DNA of 64,000 nt from Kitasatospora fiedleri (lineage in GTDB: Bacteria > Actinomycetota > Actinomycetes > Streptomycetales > Streptomycetaceae). The notes beneath the pieces are model-generated. The model had not been told where the DNA came from. It searched no databases and worked only from the letters and a program-made list of their open reading frames with translations. Below are positions 39,565-47,773 of this stretch, in pieces. The position numbers were made by a program, and so were the translations under genes. Position 1 is the first letter of the stretch, and every line of letters starts with the position of its first letter. The stretch covers positions 7,097,001 through 7,161,000 of the forward strand of contig NZ_OX419519.1 of NCBI RefSeq assembly GCF_948472415.1. Reading direction: 5' to 3'.

Positions 39565-39795
39565 TCAGGGCAGGGGTTCGGCGTGGAGGGGGGTGCGCGG
39601 GTCCTGGTGGCCGCCGGTGGCCAGCATGCGGACCTCGCCCTGGTCGCTGATCTCGGCCTGCACGATGCCGGAGGGGTCCGCGTACACCGGGTGGCCGCCC
39701 GGGCCGCGGCCGCCCGTCGCCTCGACCACCACCACGTCCTGTTCGGCGTGGCCGCCGGTCTCCCCGGGGAACGTGAGTGCGAATCGCTGGGTCAT
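39565..39795 (-). CDS. DUF6296 family protein
   Basis: A 76-residue protein: MTQRFALTFPGETGGHAEQDVVVVEATGG, GPGGHPVYADPSGIVQAEISDQGEVRML and ATGGHQDPRTPL. This small family is common in Kitasatospora-type genomes; function unknown. ATG 39795 has GAAGAAGG upstream; another ATG at 39819 is less well placed. The downstream gap 39820-39966 is low-complexity GGTGCGGGC-type repeats. Confidence 0.8.
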   Translation of the reverse strand: MTQRFALTFPGETGGHAEQDVVVVEATGGRGPGGHPVYADPSGIVQAEISDQGEVRMLATGGHQDPRTPLHAEPLP

Positions 39796-39966
39796 GGCCT
39801 GGCCTTCTTCCGTCGGCATCGTTCCATCCTAGGCGGGTCCCGGGCGGACGGTCGCGAGCTGGTGGGTGCGGGCTCGGCGGGTGCGGGCGGACGGTAGCGG
39901 GGCGGTCGCGCGGCGGTACGGTGGCGCGGGTGGCGGGGGCGGTGGCGCGGGCGGCGGCGGGGGCGG

Positions 39967-40865
39967 TCAGACGAGCAGGTGGAGGCGTTGCGCGGCCGGG
40001 CCGACCTGGACGGTCTGGCCCCAGGTGAGGTGCAGGGCGTCCGACTCGATGCCGTCGCCGAACGCGACCAGGAGTTCCGACTCGACGGTCAGGGTGAGCT
40101 GCTGGTCGGCGTCCAGCAGCCCCTCGACGCGGGAGGTGCCGGTCACCGGAGACGGCCACGCCTCGCGGACGAACCAGGACAGCCGGGGCGCGGTCGGCCC
40201 GGGCAGGTCCAGGCGGCTGGAGCGCTCCAGCCAGGCCGAGCGGCACCAGCCGGTGGCGCCGGTGCCGGTGCCGACCAGCACCCCGAGGACGCCTGCGACT
40301 CGGCTTCGCCGCCCGGCGCCGCCAGCCGGTAGCGGGCGGTCTGGTGGCCCGGCTGGCCGAGGTAGACCTCGTTCAGCGCGAGCAGCCGCTGGGTGTCGTC
40401 CGCGACCGCCTGCACCATCGTGCGCAGCTCCAGCCGCCGCTCCGCGCCCGGCAGGACGGCCGCCCGCAGCAGGGCGCCGGCCCGGTCGGCGCGGTGCCGG
40501 ACCAGGACGCCCGGGTTGCGGCCCGGCTCGGCGTCGATGCCGATCACCGGCTGGCCGGCCAGGTACTTGGCGGTGTTCGCCACCAGCCCGTCCTGGCCGA
40601 CCACCACGACCACGTCCTCCGGGCCGAACAGGAAGCGGTCCAGGTCGGCGCGCTCCACCCGGGCCTGCCGCCAGTCCAGCGGCACCGCCGCCGACACCTC
40701 GGCGAGCGCGCCGCGGGAGCGGTGGTGCCGCTGCTCGGCCTCGGCCAGCGAGCGGCCGCGCCGGGCGAGGAAGAACTCGGCCTGGCCGCGGGTGCCGTGC
40801 CGGGCGATCAGTTCCTCGTACTCGGTGCGCCGGTGGACCAGCACCACGCGCGGGGAGAGGCTCAC
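39967..40865 (-). pseudogene. NAD-kinase-like gene with a 1-base frameshift
   Basis: The N-terminal two thirds reads in one frame (RVVLVHRRTEYEELIARHG, EDVVVVVGQDGLVANTAKYL, GQPVIGIDAEPGRNPGVL), resembling the nucleotide-binding half of ATP-NAD kinases. The C-terminal third continues in another frame (LVGTGTGATGWCRSAWLER, LTVESELLVAFGDGIESD). The junction at plus-strand CCCC 40281-40284 needs one more base to restore SSGVLVGTGTG; the span is 899 bases. GTGA overlap with the SPFH gene makes them one operon. Intact, it would be a 299-residue NAD(+)/NADH-kinase-like protein. Confidence 0.75.
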
Positions 40866-41926
40866 CGCTCCGTTCCCTCCGGGGCGGCGGCGCTGCCGCC
40901 CGGCACCGACAGGCGGCTGAGCAGGCCGGTCAGGAGGTCCGGGGTGAGGGTGATGCTGTCGATCCGCGGCAGGTGCTCGGCCAGCCGGAACAGCGCGAGC
41001 GCCTGGAGGACCTCGGGGCCGGCCTGCTGGTGCGCGGCCAGCCAGGCGGCCTCCGCGGCGGCCTTCGCCTCGCCCAACGTCCGTGCCGCCTCGGCCTGTT
41101 GCGCGGCCAGGGTGCCGGCCGCCTCGGCCTCCGCGACCGCCATCCTGGTCCGGCGGGCCGCGTCCGCGCTCGTCCGGACCGCGTCCGCGGCGGCCTTCTG
41201 CTCCGCCTCGCGCCGCGCGTTGGCGCCCTGCTGCTCGACCAACTCCTCCTCGCGGCGGGCCAGTTCGATCCGGCTGGCGAGTTCGTTCTCGGCGATGGTG
41301 CGCTCCCGCTCGACCGCGACGGCGCGCCGCTCGTACGTCGCCCGGTCGGCCTCCTGCTGGACCTGCTCGCGGGCCGGGGTGCGCAGCGCCCGCTCCATCT
41401 CGGCCTCCGGCCGGACGGCGGTGACGCGCACCGCGAGCACCGTCACCCCGATCTCGGCCAGCCGGGGTTCGGCGGCCAGGCCGGCGGAGATCCGCTCGCG
41501 GACGGCCGTCACGCCGTCGACCAGGGTGTCGGCGAGCGGGGTCCGGGCGATCAGCTGGAGCGCGTGCTGCTGGGCGGTCTCGGTCAGCAGGGCGCCGAGC
41601 TGGGCGAGCGGTTCGGCCCGCCAGCTGCCGGTGTCCGGGTCGATGCCGAAGTCGAGGCGGGTGGCGGCGGTGGTCGGGTCGCTGATCCGGTAGGTGACGG
41701 TGGCCTGCACCGCGAGGTCCTGGAAGTCCGAGGTGCGGGCGTGGAACATCATCGCCAACTCGCGGTCATCGGCCGGAACTTCGGATATCGCGGCGGTCAG
41801 CGGCCGGAACCAGAAGGCCAGCCCGGTGCCCTCGTGGGCGAGCTGGCCGCCGCGCAGGTGGCGGATGTGGCTGGTGGGGGTGGAGCGCAGGTGGCGGAAG
41901 CCGAAGCGGCGCGTGATGTCGGCCAT
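40862..41926 (-). CDS. SPFH/band-7 domain protein
   Basis: A 354-residue cytosolic SPFH protein: LRGGQLAHEGTGLAFWFRP, AVQATVTYRISDP and the alanine-rich coiled coil AAQQAEAARTLGEAKAAAEAAW. No membrane anchor is seen at the N-terminus. Such proteins scaffold membrane or protein complexes. It is translated together with the NAD-kinase-like gene (GTGA). ATG 41926 has AAAGGA upstream, and a regulated promoter lies at 41960-41994. Confidence 0.9.
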   Translation of the reverse strand: MADITRRFGFRHLRSTPTSHIRHLRGGQLAHEGTGLAFWFRPLTAAISEVPADDRELAMMFHARTSDFQDLAVQATVTYRISDPTTAATRLDFGIDPDTGSWRAEPLAQLGALLTETAQQHALQLIARTPLADTLVDGVTAVRERISAGLAAEPRLAEIGVTVLAVRVTAVRPEAEMERALRTPAREQVQQEADRATYERRAVAVERERTIAENELASRIELARREEELVEQQGANARREAEQKAAADAVRTSADAARRTRMAVAEAEAAGTLAAQQAEAARTLGEAKAAAEAAWLAAHQQAGPEVLQALALFRLAEHLPRIDSITLTPDLLTGLLSRLSVPGGSAAAPEGTER

Positions 41927-41959
41927 GGGAGTCGCGGTCCTTTCTTCTCGTCCAGATGA

Positions 41960-41994
41960 CGATAACCGGGACCGCCGCTTGTCGTCAATACGAC
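41960..41994 (-). promoter_or_regulatory. SPFH operon promoter with palindrome
   Basis: On the minus strand, -35 TTGACG (41988-41983) and -10 TTATCG (41965-41960) are 17 bp apart. GTCGT-CAAT-ACGAC (41981-41994) overlaps the -35 and could be an operator. Confidence 0.6.
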
Positions 41995-42076
41995 GAAAAG
42001 TGGGTGGTGGGGTGGGTTCGACCGCCCCGCGGTGGAGGGAGCGGGCGGCCGGGGGGTCTTCCCGGCCGCCGGGCGG

Positions 42077-42946
42077 TCAGATTCCGGCGCGGGTGCGGGA
42101 GGTGGTGGAGACCGCGGCGAGGTCCTGTTCGCCGTGGCCGTGGGCGACCGCCTGGAGCAGTGAGTCGCGCAGCAGCGAGGCCAGCGGGAGCGGGACTCCG
42201 GAGGCGGCTCCGGCGTCCAGGGCGAGGTTCACGTCCTTGAGGCCGAGGGCGAGGCGGAACCCGGCAGGCTCGAAGGTCTGCCGGGTGATCATCGACCCGT
42301 AGCCGGCGTACACCGGGCCGGGGAAGAGGGAGTTGGTGAGCACGTCGAGCAGCGCCGCCGGGTCGAGCCCGTTGGCCTCGGCGAGTGCGGCGGCCTCCGA
42401 GAACGCCTCGATCGCCGACACCAGCAGGAAGTTGGCGCCGACCTTCGCGACGTTGGCCGCCGCCGGGTCCTCCCCGAGCGGCCAGGTGCGGCGTCCCATC
42501 GCCTCGAACAGCGGTGCCAGCCGGTCGAGTTCGGCGGACGGGCCGGCCGCGAGGATGTTCAGGTTCCCGGCCGCCGCGACGTCCGTCCGCCCCAGCACCG
42601 GCGCCGCGACGTACCCGAGGCCGTGCCGGGCGTGCAGTTCGGCGGCCCGGCGGGCCAGCGCGGGCGAGACGGTGGCCATGTTGGCGTGCGTGACGGCCCG
42701 GGCGCCGGACAGCAACTCCTCGTCCAGCAACAGGCTTTCGACCACCCGGTCGTCCGCGAGCATGGACACCACCACCTGCGCCTCGAACGCCTCGGCGAGC
42801 GAACCGGCGGCCGAGGCCCCGTCCGCGACCAGCTCGGCCACCGGCTCCGGCGAGCGGTTCCACACCCGCACCGCGTGCCCGGCCGCCAGCAGCCGACGGG
42901 CCATCGCCCGCCCCATTCCCCCCAGACCGACGAAACCGACGTCCAT
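42077..42946 (-). CDS. NAD(P)-dependent beta-hydroxyacid dehydrogenase/imine-reductase family
   Basis: A 289-residue two-domain dehydrogenase. MDVGFVGLGGMGRAMARRLLAAGH is the Rossmann fold; VTHANMATVSPALARRAAELHARHGLGYVAAPVLG is the substrate-binding region, and VAKVGANFLLVSAIEAFSEA carries the catalytic Lys. The family oxidises 3-hydroxyisobutyrate, tartronate or reduces imines. ATG 42946 is preferred, with GGGAGG 8 bases upstream. Confidence 0.9.
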   Translation of the reverse strand: MDVGFVGLGGMGRAMARRLLAAGHAVRVWNRSPEPVAELVADGASAAGSLAEAFEAQVVVSMLADDRVVESLLLDEELLSGARAVTHANMATVSPALARRAAELHARHGLGYVAAPVLGRTDVAAAGNLNILAAGPSAELDRLAPLFEAMGRRTWPLGEDPAAANVAKVGANFLLVSAIEAFSEAAALAEANGLDPAALLDVLTNSLFPGPVYAGYGSMITRQTFEPAGFRLALGLKDVNLALDAGAASGVPLPLASLLRDSLLQAVAHGHGEQDLAAVSTTSRTRAGI

Positions 42947-43157
42947 GCGCACTGCCTCCCAGTTCTCGGCGGACCCCCGGCGGGCCCCTCCGGTGGACCC
43001 CGCCCGGTCGATCCCGGCCGGTGGCTCCCGGCCGGTGGATCTTGGCGGATGTTCCGAGGCGATGCTACGGCGCGGACGGGTGAACGGCCCGGACGGGCGG
43101 GGCCGGGGCGCGGGTGGTGTCGCCCTCCGGCCGCGCCCGGTCTGCCAGGATGCTCCC

Positions 43158-43706
43158 ATGGTGGCGGACACGGTGACGGTGCGGACGGTGCACACGGCGG
43201 ACCTCGACCCGGAGACCCGGCGGGCGGCCCGGGCCCTGCTGTTCGAGGTCTTCGGCGCGGACGACATGACCGAGGAGGACTGGACGCACTGCCTCGGCGG
43301 CCTGCACGTACTCGCCTGGGAGGACGGCGAGTTGATCGGACACGCGGCCGTGGTGCAGCGCCGCCTGATGAACGGTGACCGCATCCTGCGGACCGGCTAC
43401 CTGGAAGGCGTGGCCGTTCGCCGGGACCGCCAACGTCGCGGCATCGGCGGGAAGTTGATGGACGAGGCGGAACGCGTCGTCCGGGCCGCCCACGAGATCG
43501 GCGCCCTCGGCGCCAGCGAGGAGGGCGTCCCGTTCTACCTCGCCCGCGGCTGGCGCCCCTGGCCCGGTCCCACCTGGGCCCTCGGCCCGCACGGGCGGCA
43601 GCGCACCGCCGAGGAGGACGGCGGGATCTACCTCCTGGGCGGCGAGGGGGAGTTGGACCTCGACGCCGACCTGGTCTGCGACTGGCGCGAGGGCGAGCTG
43701 TGGTGA
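43158..43706 (+). CDS. aac(2'): Aminoglycoside 2'-N-acetyltransferase, AAC(2')-I family
   Basis: A 182-residue GNAT protein closely following AAC(2')-I: VHTADLDPETRRAARALLFEVFG, EEDWTHCLGGLHVLAWEDGEL, HAAVVQRRLMNG, RTGYLEGVAVRRDRQRRGIG (acetyl-CoA loop), FYLARGWRPWPGPTWAL and the C-terminal DLVCDWREGELW. Known members acetylate the 2'-amine of gentamicin, tobramycin or kasugamycin; mycobacterial homologues may also touch peptidoglycan. CAGGAT (43146-43151) 6 bases before ATG suggests a leaderless mRNA. It is a single gene, not in an antibiotic cluster here. Confidence 0.9.
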   Translation: MVADTVTVRTVHTADLDPETRRAARALLFEVFGADDMTEEDWTHCLGGLHVLAWEDGELIGHAAVVQRRLMNGDRILRTGYLEGVAVRRDRQRRGIGGKLMDEAERVVRAAHEIGALGASEEGVPFYLARGWRPWPGPTWALGPHGRQRTAEEDGGIYLLGGEGELDLDADLVCDWREGELW

Positions 43707-43779
43707 CCCGCGGCGGCCGGTGACGCCCCGCGTCGGCGCGCGAGGAGCCGGGGTGAGAGGTGCCGAGGCGGTAGGGTCC

Positions 43780-43817
43780 GGGCCGCCCCGGCGGAGGTGG
43801 TCCGTCCGGGGCGGCCC
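43780..43817. terminator. Bidirectional terminator
   Basis: GGGCCGCCCCGG (43780-43791) pairs perfectly with CCGGGGCGGCCC (43806-43817) around a 14-base loop, between the convergent AAC(2') gene and the secreted-protein gene. Confidence 0.85.
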
Positions 43818-43832
43818 GTGTTCGGCCGGGCG

Positions 43833-45095
43833 TCACCAGTCGGCGTTGGTCGCTCCCAGGCTCAGCAGGACCTGGTCGAAGTCGTTGCCGTCGTTGTCGT
43901 CGGTGTACGACACTGCGAGCGCGCCGAACGGGGAGGAGGCCACCGCGGCCTGCTCCTGCCGGCCGGTCGTGACCTTGCTGACGGACTGGGAGGGCAGCCG
44001 GCCGGTGAAGGTGCCGTCGGGGTTGAGGCCCCGGGCCCGGACCGCCGGGTCGGTGCCGGCGACGCTCCAGCCGACCACGGCGTGACGCTGGTCGTCGATG
44101 CCGACGCTGGGGTTGCCGGCCCCGGTGCCGCTGGAAATCTCGACCTCGGCCGGGCCGGCGGTGCCGGTCGCGGTGAACGACCGGGCCCAGACGCCGCGGG
44201 TGCCGGTGTGGTCGGACTCCCAGGCCACGACGAAGTCGCCGTTGAAGTCGGCGGCCACGGCCGGGCGTTGCTGCTGCCCGTCGGCGACGCTGTTGGCGCT
44301 GCGGCGGCTGAGCGTGACGGCCCCGTTGGCCTTGGCCAGCTTCACCAGGCCGATCTGGTAGTAGCCGTTGCCGTCGGTGTCCTCGTCCCAGACGACGACG
44401 GCGTCGCCCGAGGCGGAGGTCGCCACGTCGGGGTTGTGGTGCGCGCCGCCGGTGGCGTTGACCGTCACCTCGTACGCCTTGGTGGTGGTCCCGGTGAACC
44501 CGGCCGCCTTCACGGTCGCCGCCGCGCTGCCCTGGACGTCCTCCCAGACCACCGAGAACGCGACCGCGGTGGTGCTGCCCGGCGCGCCGTCCGGGTCGAC
44601 CGCGACGCGCGGGTGGAGCTGCTGGCCGTCGGCGTTCGCGTTGACCCGGCCGGAGCCGAGGACCGCGCCGGTCGGGGAGAGCACCCGGTAGACGATGTTG
44701 TAGAGCCCGTTACCGTCCGGGTCCTCCGCCCACACGACGACGGCGTCGCCCCGGTCGTCGAGTCCCACGTCGGGCTGGAGGTGCCGCCAGGCGGTGCCCG
44801 CCGTGCCGCCGGCCGAGAGCTTCGTCTCGTAGGCGGAGGCGCCGTCGCGGTACATCCGCACCCATACGTCGCTGTGCGCGTCGTCGCCCGGGTCGGTCGT
44901 GTCGCGGTCGTCCTCCCAGACCACCGCGACGTCGCCGAGGCGGTCGGCCGCGATCGAGGAGGAGTCCTGGTCGCCGGTGGCGTCGCTGTTCACGGTCACC
45001 CAGGACGAGGGCCCCGCCGCCGAGGCGGGGGCGACCAGGGCGAGGACCGCGGCGAGACCGGCGGCGGCCGTGCCGAGTACGGAGAGCTTACGCAT
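43833..45095 (-). CDS. Secreted repeat protein, beta-propeller-like
   Basis: A 420-residue protein with a Sec signal (MRKLSVLGTAAAGLAAVLAL ending APASA). The rest is seven repeats of about 50 residues of the form P-x-V-A-x-D-x-x-G-D-x-V-V-V-W-E-x-D-x-D-G, e.g. PDVATSASGDAVVVWDEDTD, suggesting a seven-bladed beta-propeller with Ca-binding acidic loops. Its ATG overlaps the stop of phoD by 8 bases, so the two are co-translated and probably work together outside the cell. No specific family recognised. Confidence 0.8.
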   Translation of the reverse strand: MRKLSVLGTAAAGLAAVLALVAPASAAGPSSWVTVNSDATGDQDSSSIAADRLGDVAVVWEDDRDTTDPGDDAHSDVWVRMYRDGASAYETKLSAGGTAGTAWRHLQPDVGLDDRGDAVVVWAEDPDGNGLYNIVYRVLSPTGAVLGSGRVNANADGQQLHPRVAVDPDGAPGSTTAVAFSVVWEDVQGSAAATVKAAGFTGTTTKAYEVTVNATGGAHHNPDVATSASGDAVVVWDEDTDGNGYYQIGLVKLAKANGAVTLSRRSANSVADGQQQRPAVAADFNGDFVVAWESDHTGTRGVWARSFTATGTAGPAEVEISSGTGAGNPSVGIDDQRHAVVGWSVAGTDPAVRARGLNPDGTFTGRLPSQSVSKVTTGRQEQAAVASSPFGALAVSYTDDNDGNDFDQVLLSLGATNADW

Positions 45096-46629
45096 CGGCC
45101 AACCCCGGCTGTCCGTCGTGGATGATGAAGGTCTTGGCGGTGGTCGCCGCCGCGCCGTGCTCGGTCACCGCCGCCACCGACCGGAAGTCGGCGGTGATCT
45201 GCTGGGGCTCGATGCGGGTGCGGACGTAGCCGCGCCGGTTGGAGTAGAAGCGCAGGTGCGGGTTGAGCGACCCGTTGGGGACCGCCGTGGTGGCGCTGCC
45301 GTCGCCGCCGCTGGTGATGGAGGTGCAGACCAGCTCGGAGCCGATCGTCGCCGACGACGGGTTCGCGTAGTCGGCCTTGAGGTCGTTGCCCCAGGACGCG
45401 TGCACGTCGCCGGTGAGGACGACCGGGTTGCGCACGGCCCGGTCGACGATGCCCTGCTGGATGCGGGCCCGGCTGGCCCGGTACCCGTCCCAGGCGTCCA
45501 TGTTCATCGCGCCGGACGCGTTCACGTTCCGGGCGAAGAAGACCTGCTGGCCGATCAGGTCCCAGGTGCCCAGGCGCTGGCCGAGTCCGTCGAGCAGCCA
45601 CGCCTCCTGGGCCGAGCCGGTGATCGAACGGCCGGCCAGGTCGGCGTCGGCGCAGACCTTCGTCCCGTCGCCGCAGGCCTGGTCGTCGCGGAACTGGCGG
45701 GTGTCGAGCATGTGGAACGTGGCGAGGGTGCCCCAGCGGACCCGGCGGTAGAGCTGGATGCTGTTGCCGGAGGGCGTCGCGGCGGCCCGCAGCGGCATGT
45801 TCTCGAAGTACGCCTGGTACGCGGCGGTGCGCCGCGCGGTCCACTGGGCGGCCGTCAGCACGGGGCTGCTGTCGGCGCGGACCATGTTGGCGTAGTTGTT
45901 CTCCACCTCGTGGTCGTCCGGGACCACCAGCCACGGCGCGATCGCGTGCGCGGCCTGGAGGTCCGGGTCGGTGCGGTAGAGCGCGTAGCGGCGGCGGTAG
46001 TCGGCCAGCGAGACGATTTCGCTGCCGAGGTGCCGGCGCACGCCGGTGGTGGTGGCGCCGCCCTCGTAGATGTAGTCGCCCAGGTGCAGGATCAGGTCGG
46101 GGCGGTCGTCGGCCATCCGGCGGTAGGCCGTGTAGTAGCCCTGCTCGTAGTGGGAGCACGAGGCGAAGGCCATCGTGAAGGCCCGCCCGAGCGTGCCCGG
46201 TGCCGGCGCGGTGCGGGTCCGGCCCACCGGGGAGATGAACCCCTGGGCCCGGAACCGGTAGTAGTACTCCGAGTCCGGGGCGAGCCCGCCGGCCAGCACG
46301 TGCACCGCATGGGCCTGGGCGTAGCGGGCGGTGACCGTCCCGGAGCCGATCAGGCTGGTGAAGTTCTGATCGGCCGACACCTGCCAGTCGACGGCGACGT
46401 CGGCGTCGGGCATGCCGCCCTGGCCGTCCGCGTTGGTCGGCGCGGGGGCCAGCCGGGTCCAGAGCACCACGCTGCTGTCGTCCGGTTCTCCGGAGGCGAC
46501 GCCGAGCGTGAAGGGGAAGGGGGTGGAGGCGGCGGCCGACGACTGGGCCGTCGCGCCGAGTTGGAGCGCGGCGGCACCCGCGGTGGTGAGCCCGCCTAGC
46601 AGGAAGATGCGGCGACTGAGGTTGCTCAT
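45088..46629 (-). CDS. phoD: PhoD-family alkaline phosphatase
   Basis: A 513-residue Tat-exported enzyme. SNLSRRIFLLGGLTTAGAAAL is a twin-arginine signal. The N-terminal Fn3-like domain (about 40-135) ends at YYYRFRAQG, and the catalytic domain shows FASCSHYEQGYYTAYRRM, LILHLGDYIYEG, VVPDDHEVENNYAN, FHMLDTRQFRDDQ and VVLTGDVHASW for Fe/Ca binding. It releases phosphate from phosphodiesters or teichoic acids. A PHO-box-like GTTCATCTGG lies 20 bases upstream. Confidence 0.95.
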   Translation of the reverse strand: MSNLSRRIFLLGGLTTAGAAALQLGATAQSSAAASTPFPFTLGVASGEPDDSSVVLWTRLAPAPTNADGQGGMPDADVAVDWQVSADQNFTSLIGSGTVTARYAQAHAVHVLAGGLAPDSEYYYRFRAQGFISPVGRTRTAPAPGTLGRAFTMAFASCSHYEQGYYTAYRRMADDRPDLILHLGDYIYEGGATTTGVRRHLGSEIVSLADYRRRYALYRTDPDLQAAHAIAPWLVVPDDHEVENNYANMVRADSSPVLTAAQWTARRTAAYQAYFENMPLRAAATPSGNSIQLYRRVRWGTLATFHMLDTRQFRDDQACGDGTKVCADADLAGRSITGSAQEAWLLDGLGQRLGTWDLIGQQVFFARNVNASGAMNMDAWDGYRASRARIQQGIVDRAVRNPVVLTGDVHASWGNDLKADYANPSSATIGSELVCTSITSGGDGSATTAVPNGSLNPHLRFYSNRRGYVRTRIEPQQITADFRSVAAVTEHGAAATTAKTFIIHDGQPGLADA

Positions 46630-46649
46630 GACAAGCCATGTTCGCGGGA

Positions 46650-46659
46650 CCAGATGAAC
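46650..46659 (-). promoter_or_regulatory. Possible PhoP binding unit upstream of phoD
   Basis: GTTCATCTGG on the minus strand matches one 11-bp direct-repeat unit of a Streptomyces PHO box. A clean second unit is not adjacent; TTCACC further upstream, in CGTCTTCACCCCGTCAC, is a weaker candidate. Confidence 0.4.
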
Positions 46660-46794
46660 TCCCGACCTTACCGGAAGGGCCGTCAAGTGACGGGGTGAAG
46701 ACGCGCGTTGGCGGAACACCGGGGCGCGAGCCGACGGGGCGTCGGGGGCGTATGACCCCCTTCGGACGGCTGGTGCGAGGGGATGGTGAGCGGC

Positions 46795-47702
46795 CTAGCC
46801 GCTGGCGGGGGTGCCTGTCGGCGTGCGGGAGCGGGAGCGGGAGCGGGAGGGGGAGGGGGAGGGCGCGGGTGCGGGTGCCGGGGAGGTGGTCAGGCGGGCG
46901 ATGATCGCGGTGGTGGTGCGGGCCGCGGTGTGGTCGAGGTGGCGGGCGGAGCCCCGTAGGAGGTGGCGGGTCTCCGTGGCGGCCAGGGTGAGCAGGCCGG
47001 GGAGGAGGTCGGTCGAGCGGGCCGCCACCCAGCGGGTGCCCCGGGTGGCCATCCACCACAGGTCGGCCCGGGACCGGGGGCCGTCACCGGCAGGTGGGCG
47101 GGCGCCGTGCCGACCGGGTGGCCGGCGGCGGCCAGCAGGGCGTGGAACTCCCGGGCGATCAGCTGGTGCCCGGCGGCGCTCGGGTGCAGCCGGTCCACGC
47201 TCAGCAGCTCCCGCTGCCGCGTCCAGGGCAGGTCCGCGAGGTGCAGGTGCGCGGCCCCGTAGTGCGCGGACAGCGCGTGCACCACCGCGTTGACGCCCCG
47301 CATCCGCCGGGCCAGCGGCCGGGCCAGCGGTGCGGGCAGTCCCAGCAGCCGCCCCGGGTCGGGCAGGCAGGCGGTCAGCGGGAGCGTCCCGATCGCGGTC
47401 AGCGAGGAGAGGGCGGAGGCGAACCGGCGGGCCGTCGACTCCAGGTCGAAGGAGGACCGCAGGGTGTCGTTGCCGCCGATCAGCACCGCCGCGTACCGGG
47501 GGCGCAGGGCGAGCGCCGTGGGCAGCTGGGAGACCAGCAGGTCGCGGCTGAGCGCGCCGCTGTTGGCCAGGTTGCGGAACTCGACGGGGTCCGGCGACAG
47601 GGCGGGCGCGAGCAGGGCCGCCCAGCCCCGCCACCCGCCCGGTACCGGATCGCCGACCCCCTCGGTCAGGGAGTCGCCGAGCGCAGCGAATCGAACCGTC
47701 AT
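46795..47702 (-). pseudogene. SGNH/GDSL hydrolase gene with a 1-base frameshift
   Basis: ATG 47702 with GGAGGG upstream opens VRFAALGDSLTEGVGDPVP; AAVLIGGNDTL and SVDRLHPSAAGHQLIA complete the catalytic blocks. After VTAPGPG the conserved continuation ADLWWMATRGTRWVAARSTD, LLPGLLTLAATETRHLLRG is in another frame; one extra G in the run at plus 47067-47069 would join them (span 908 bases). The restored protein is 302 residues and ends in a Ser/Pro/Arg tail coded by a GGGAGC repeat. Catalytic blocks precede the break, so activity could persist. Confidence 0.75.
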
Positions 47703-47773
47703 CACGTCCCTCCGTGGGGCTGGGAAGGTGGCTGAACCCTGGTGCGGGTGAAGGTGGTTGGGGGCGGGCTGCA

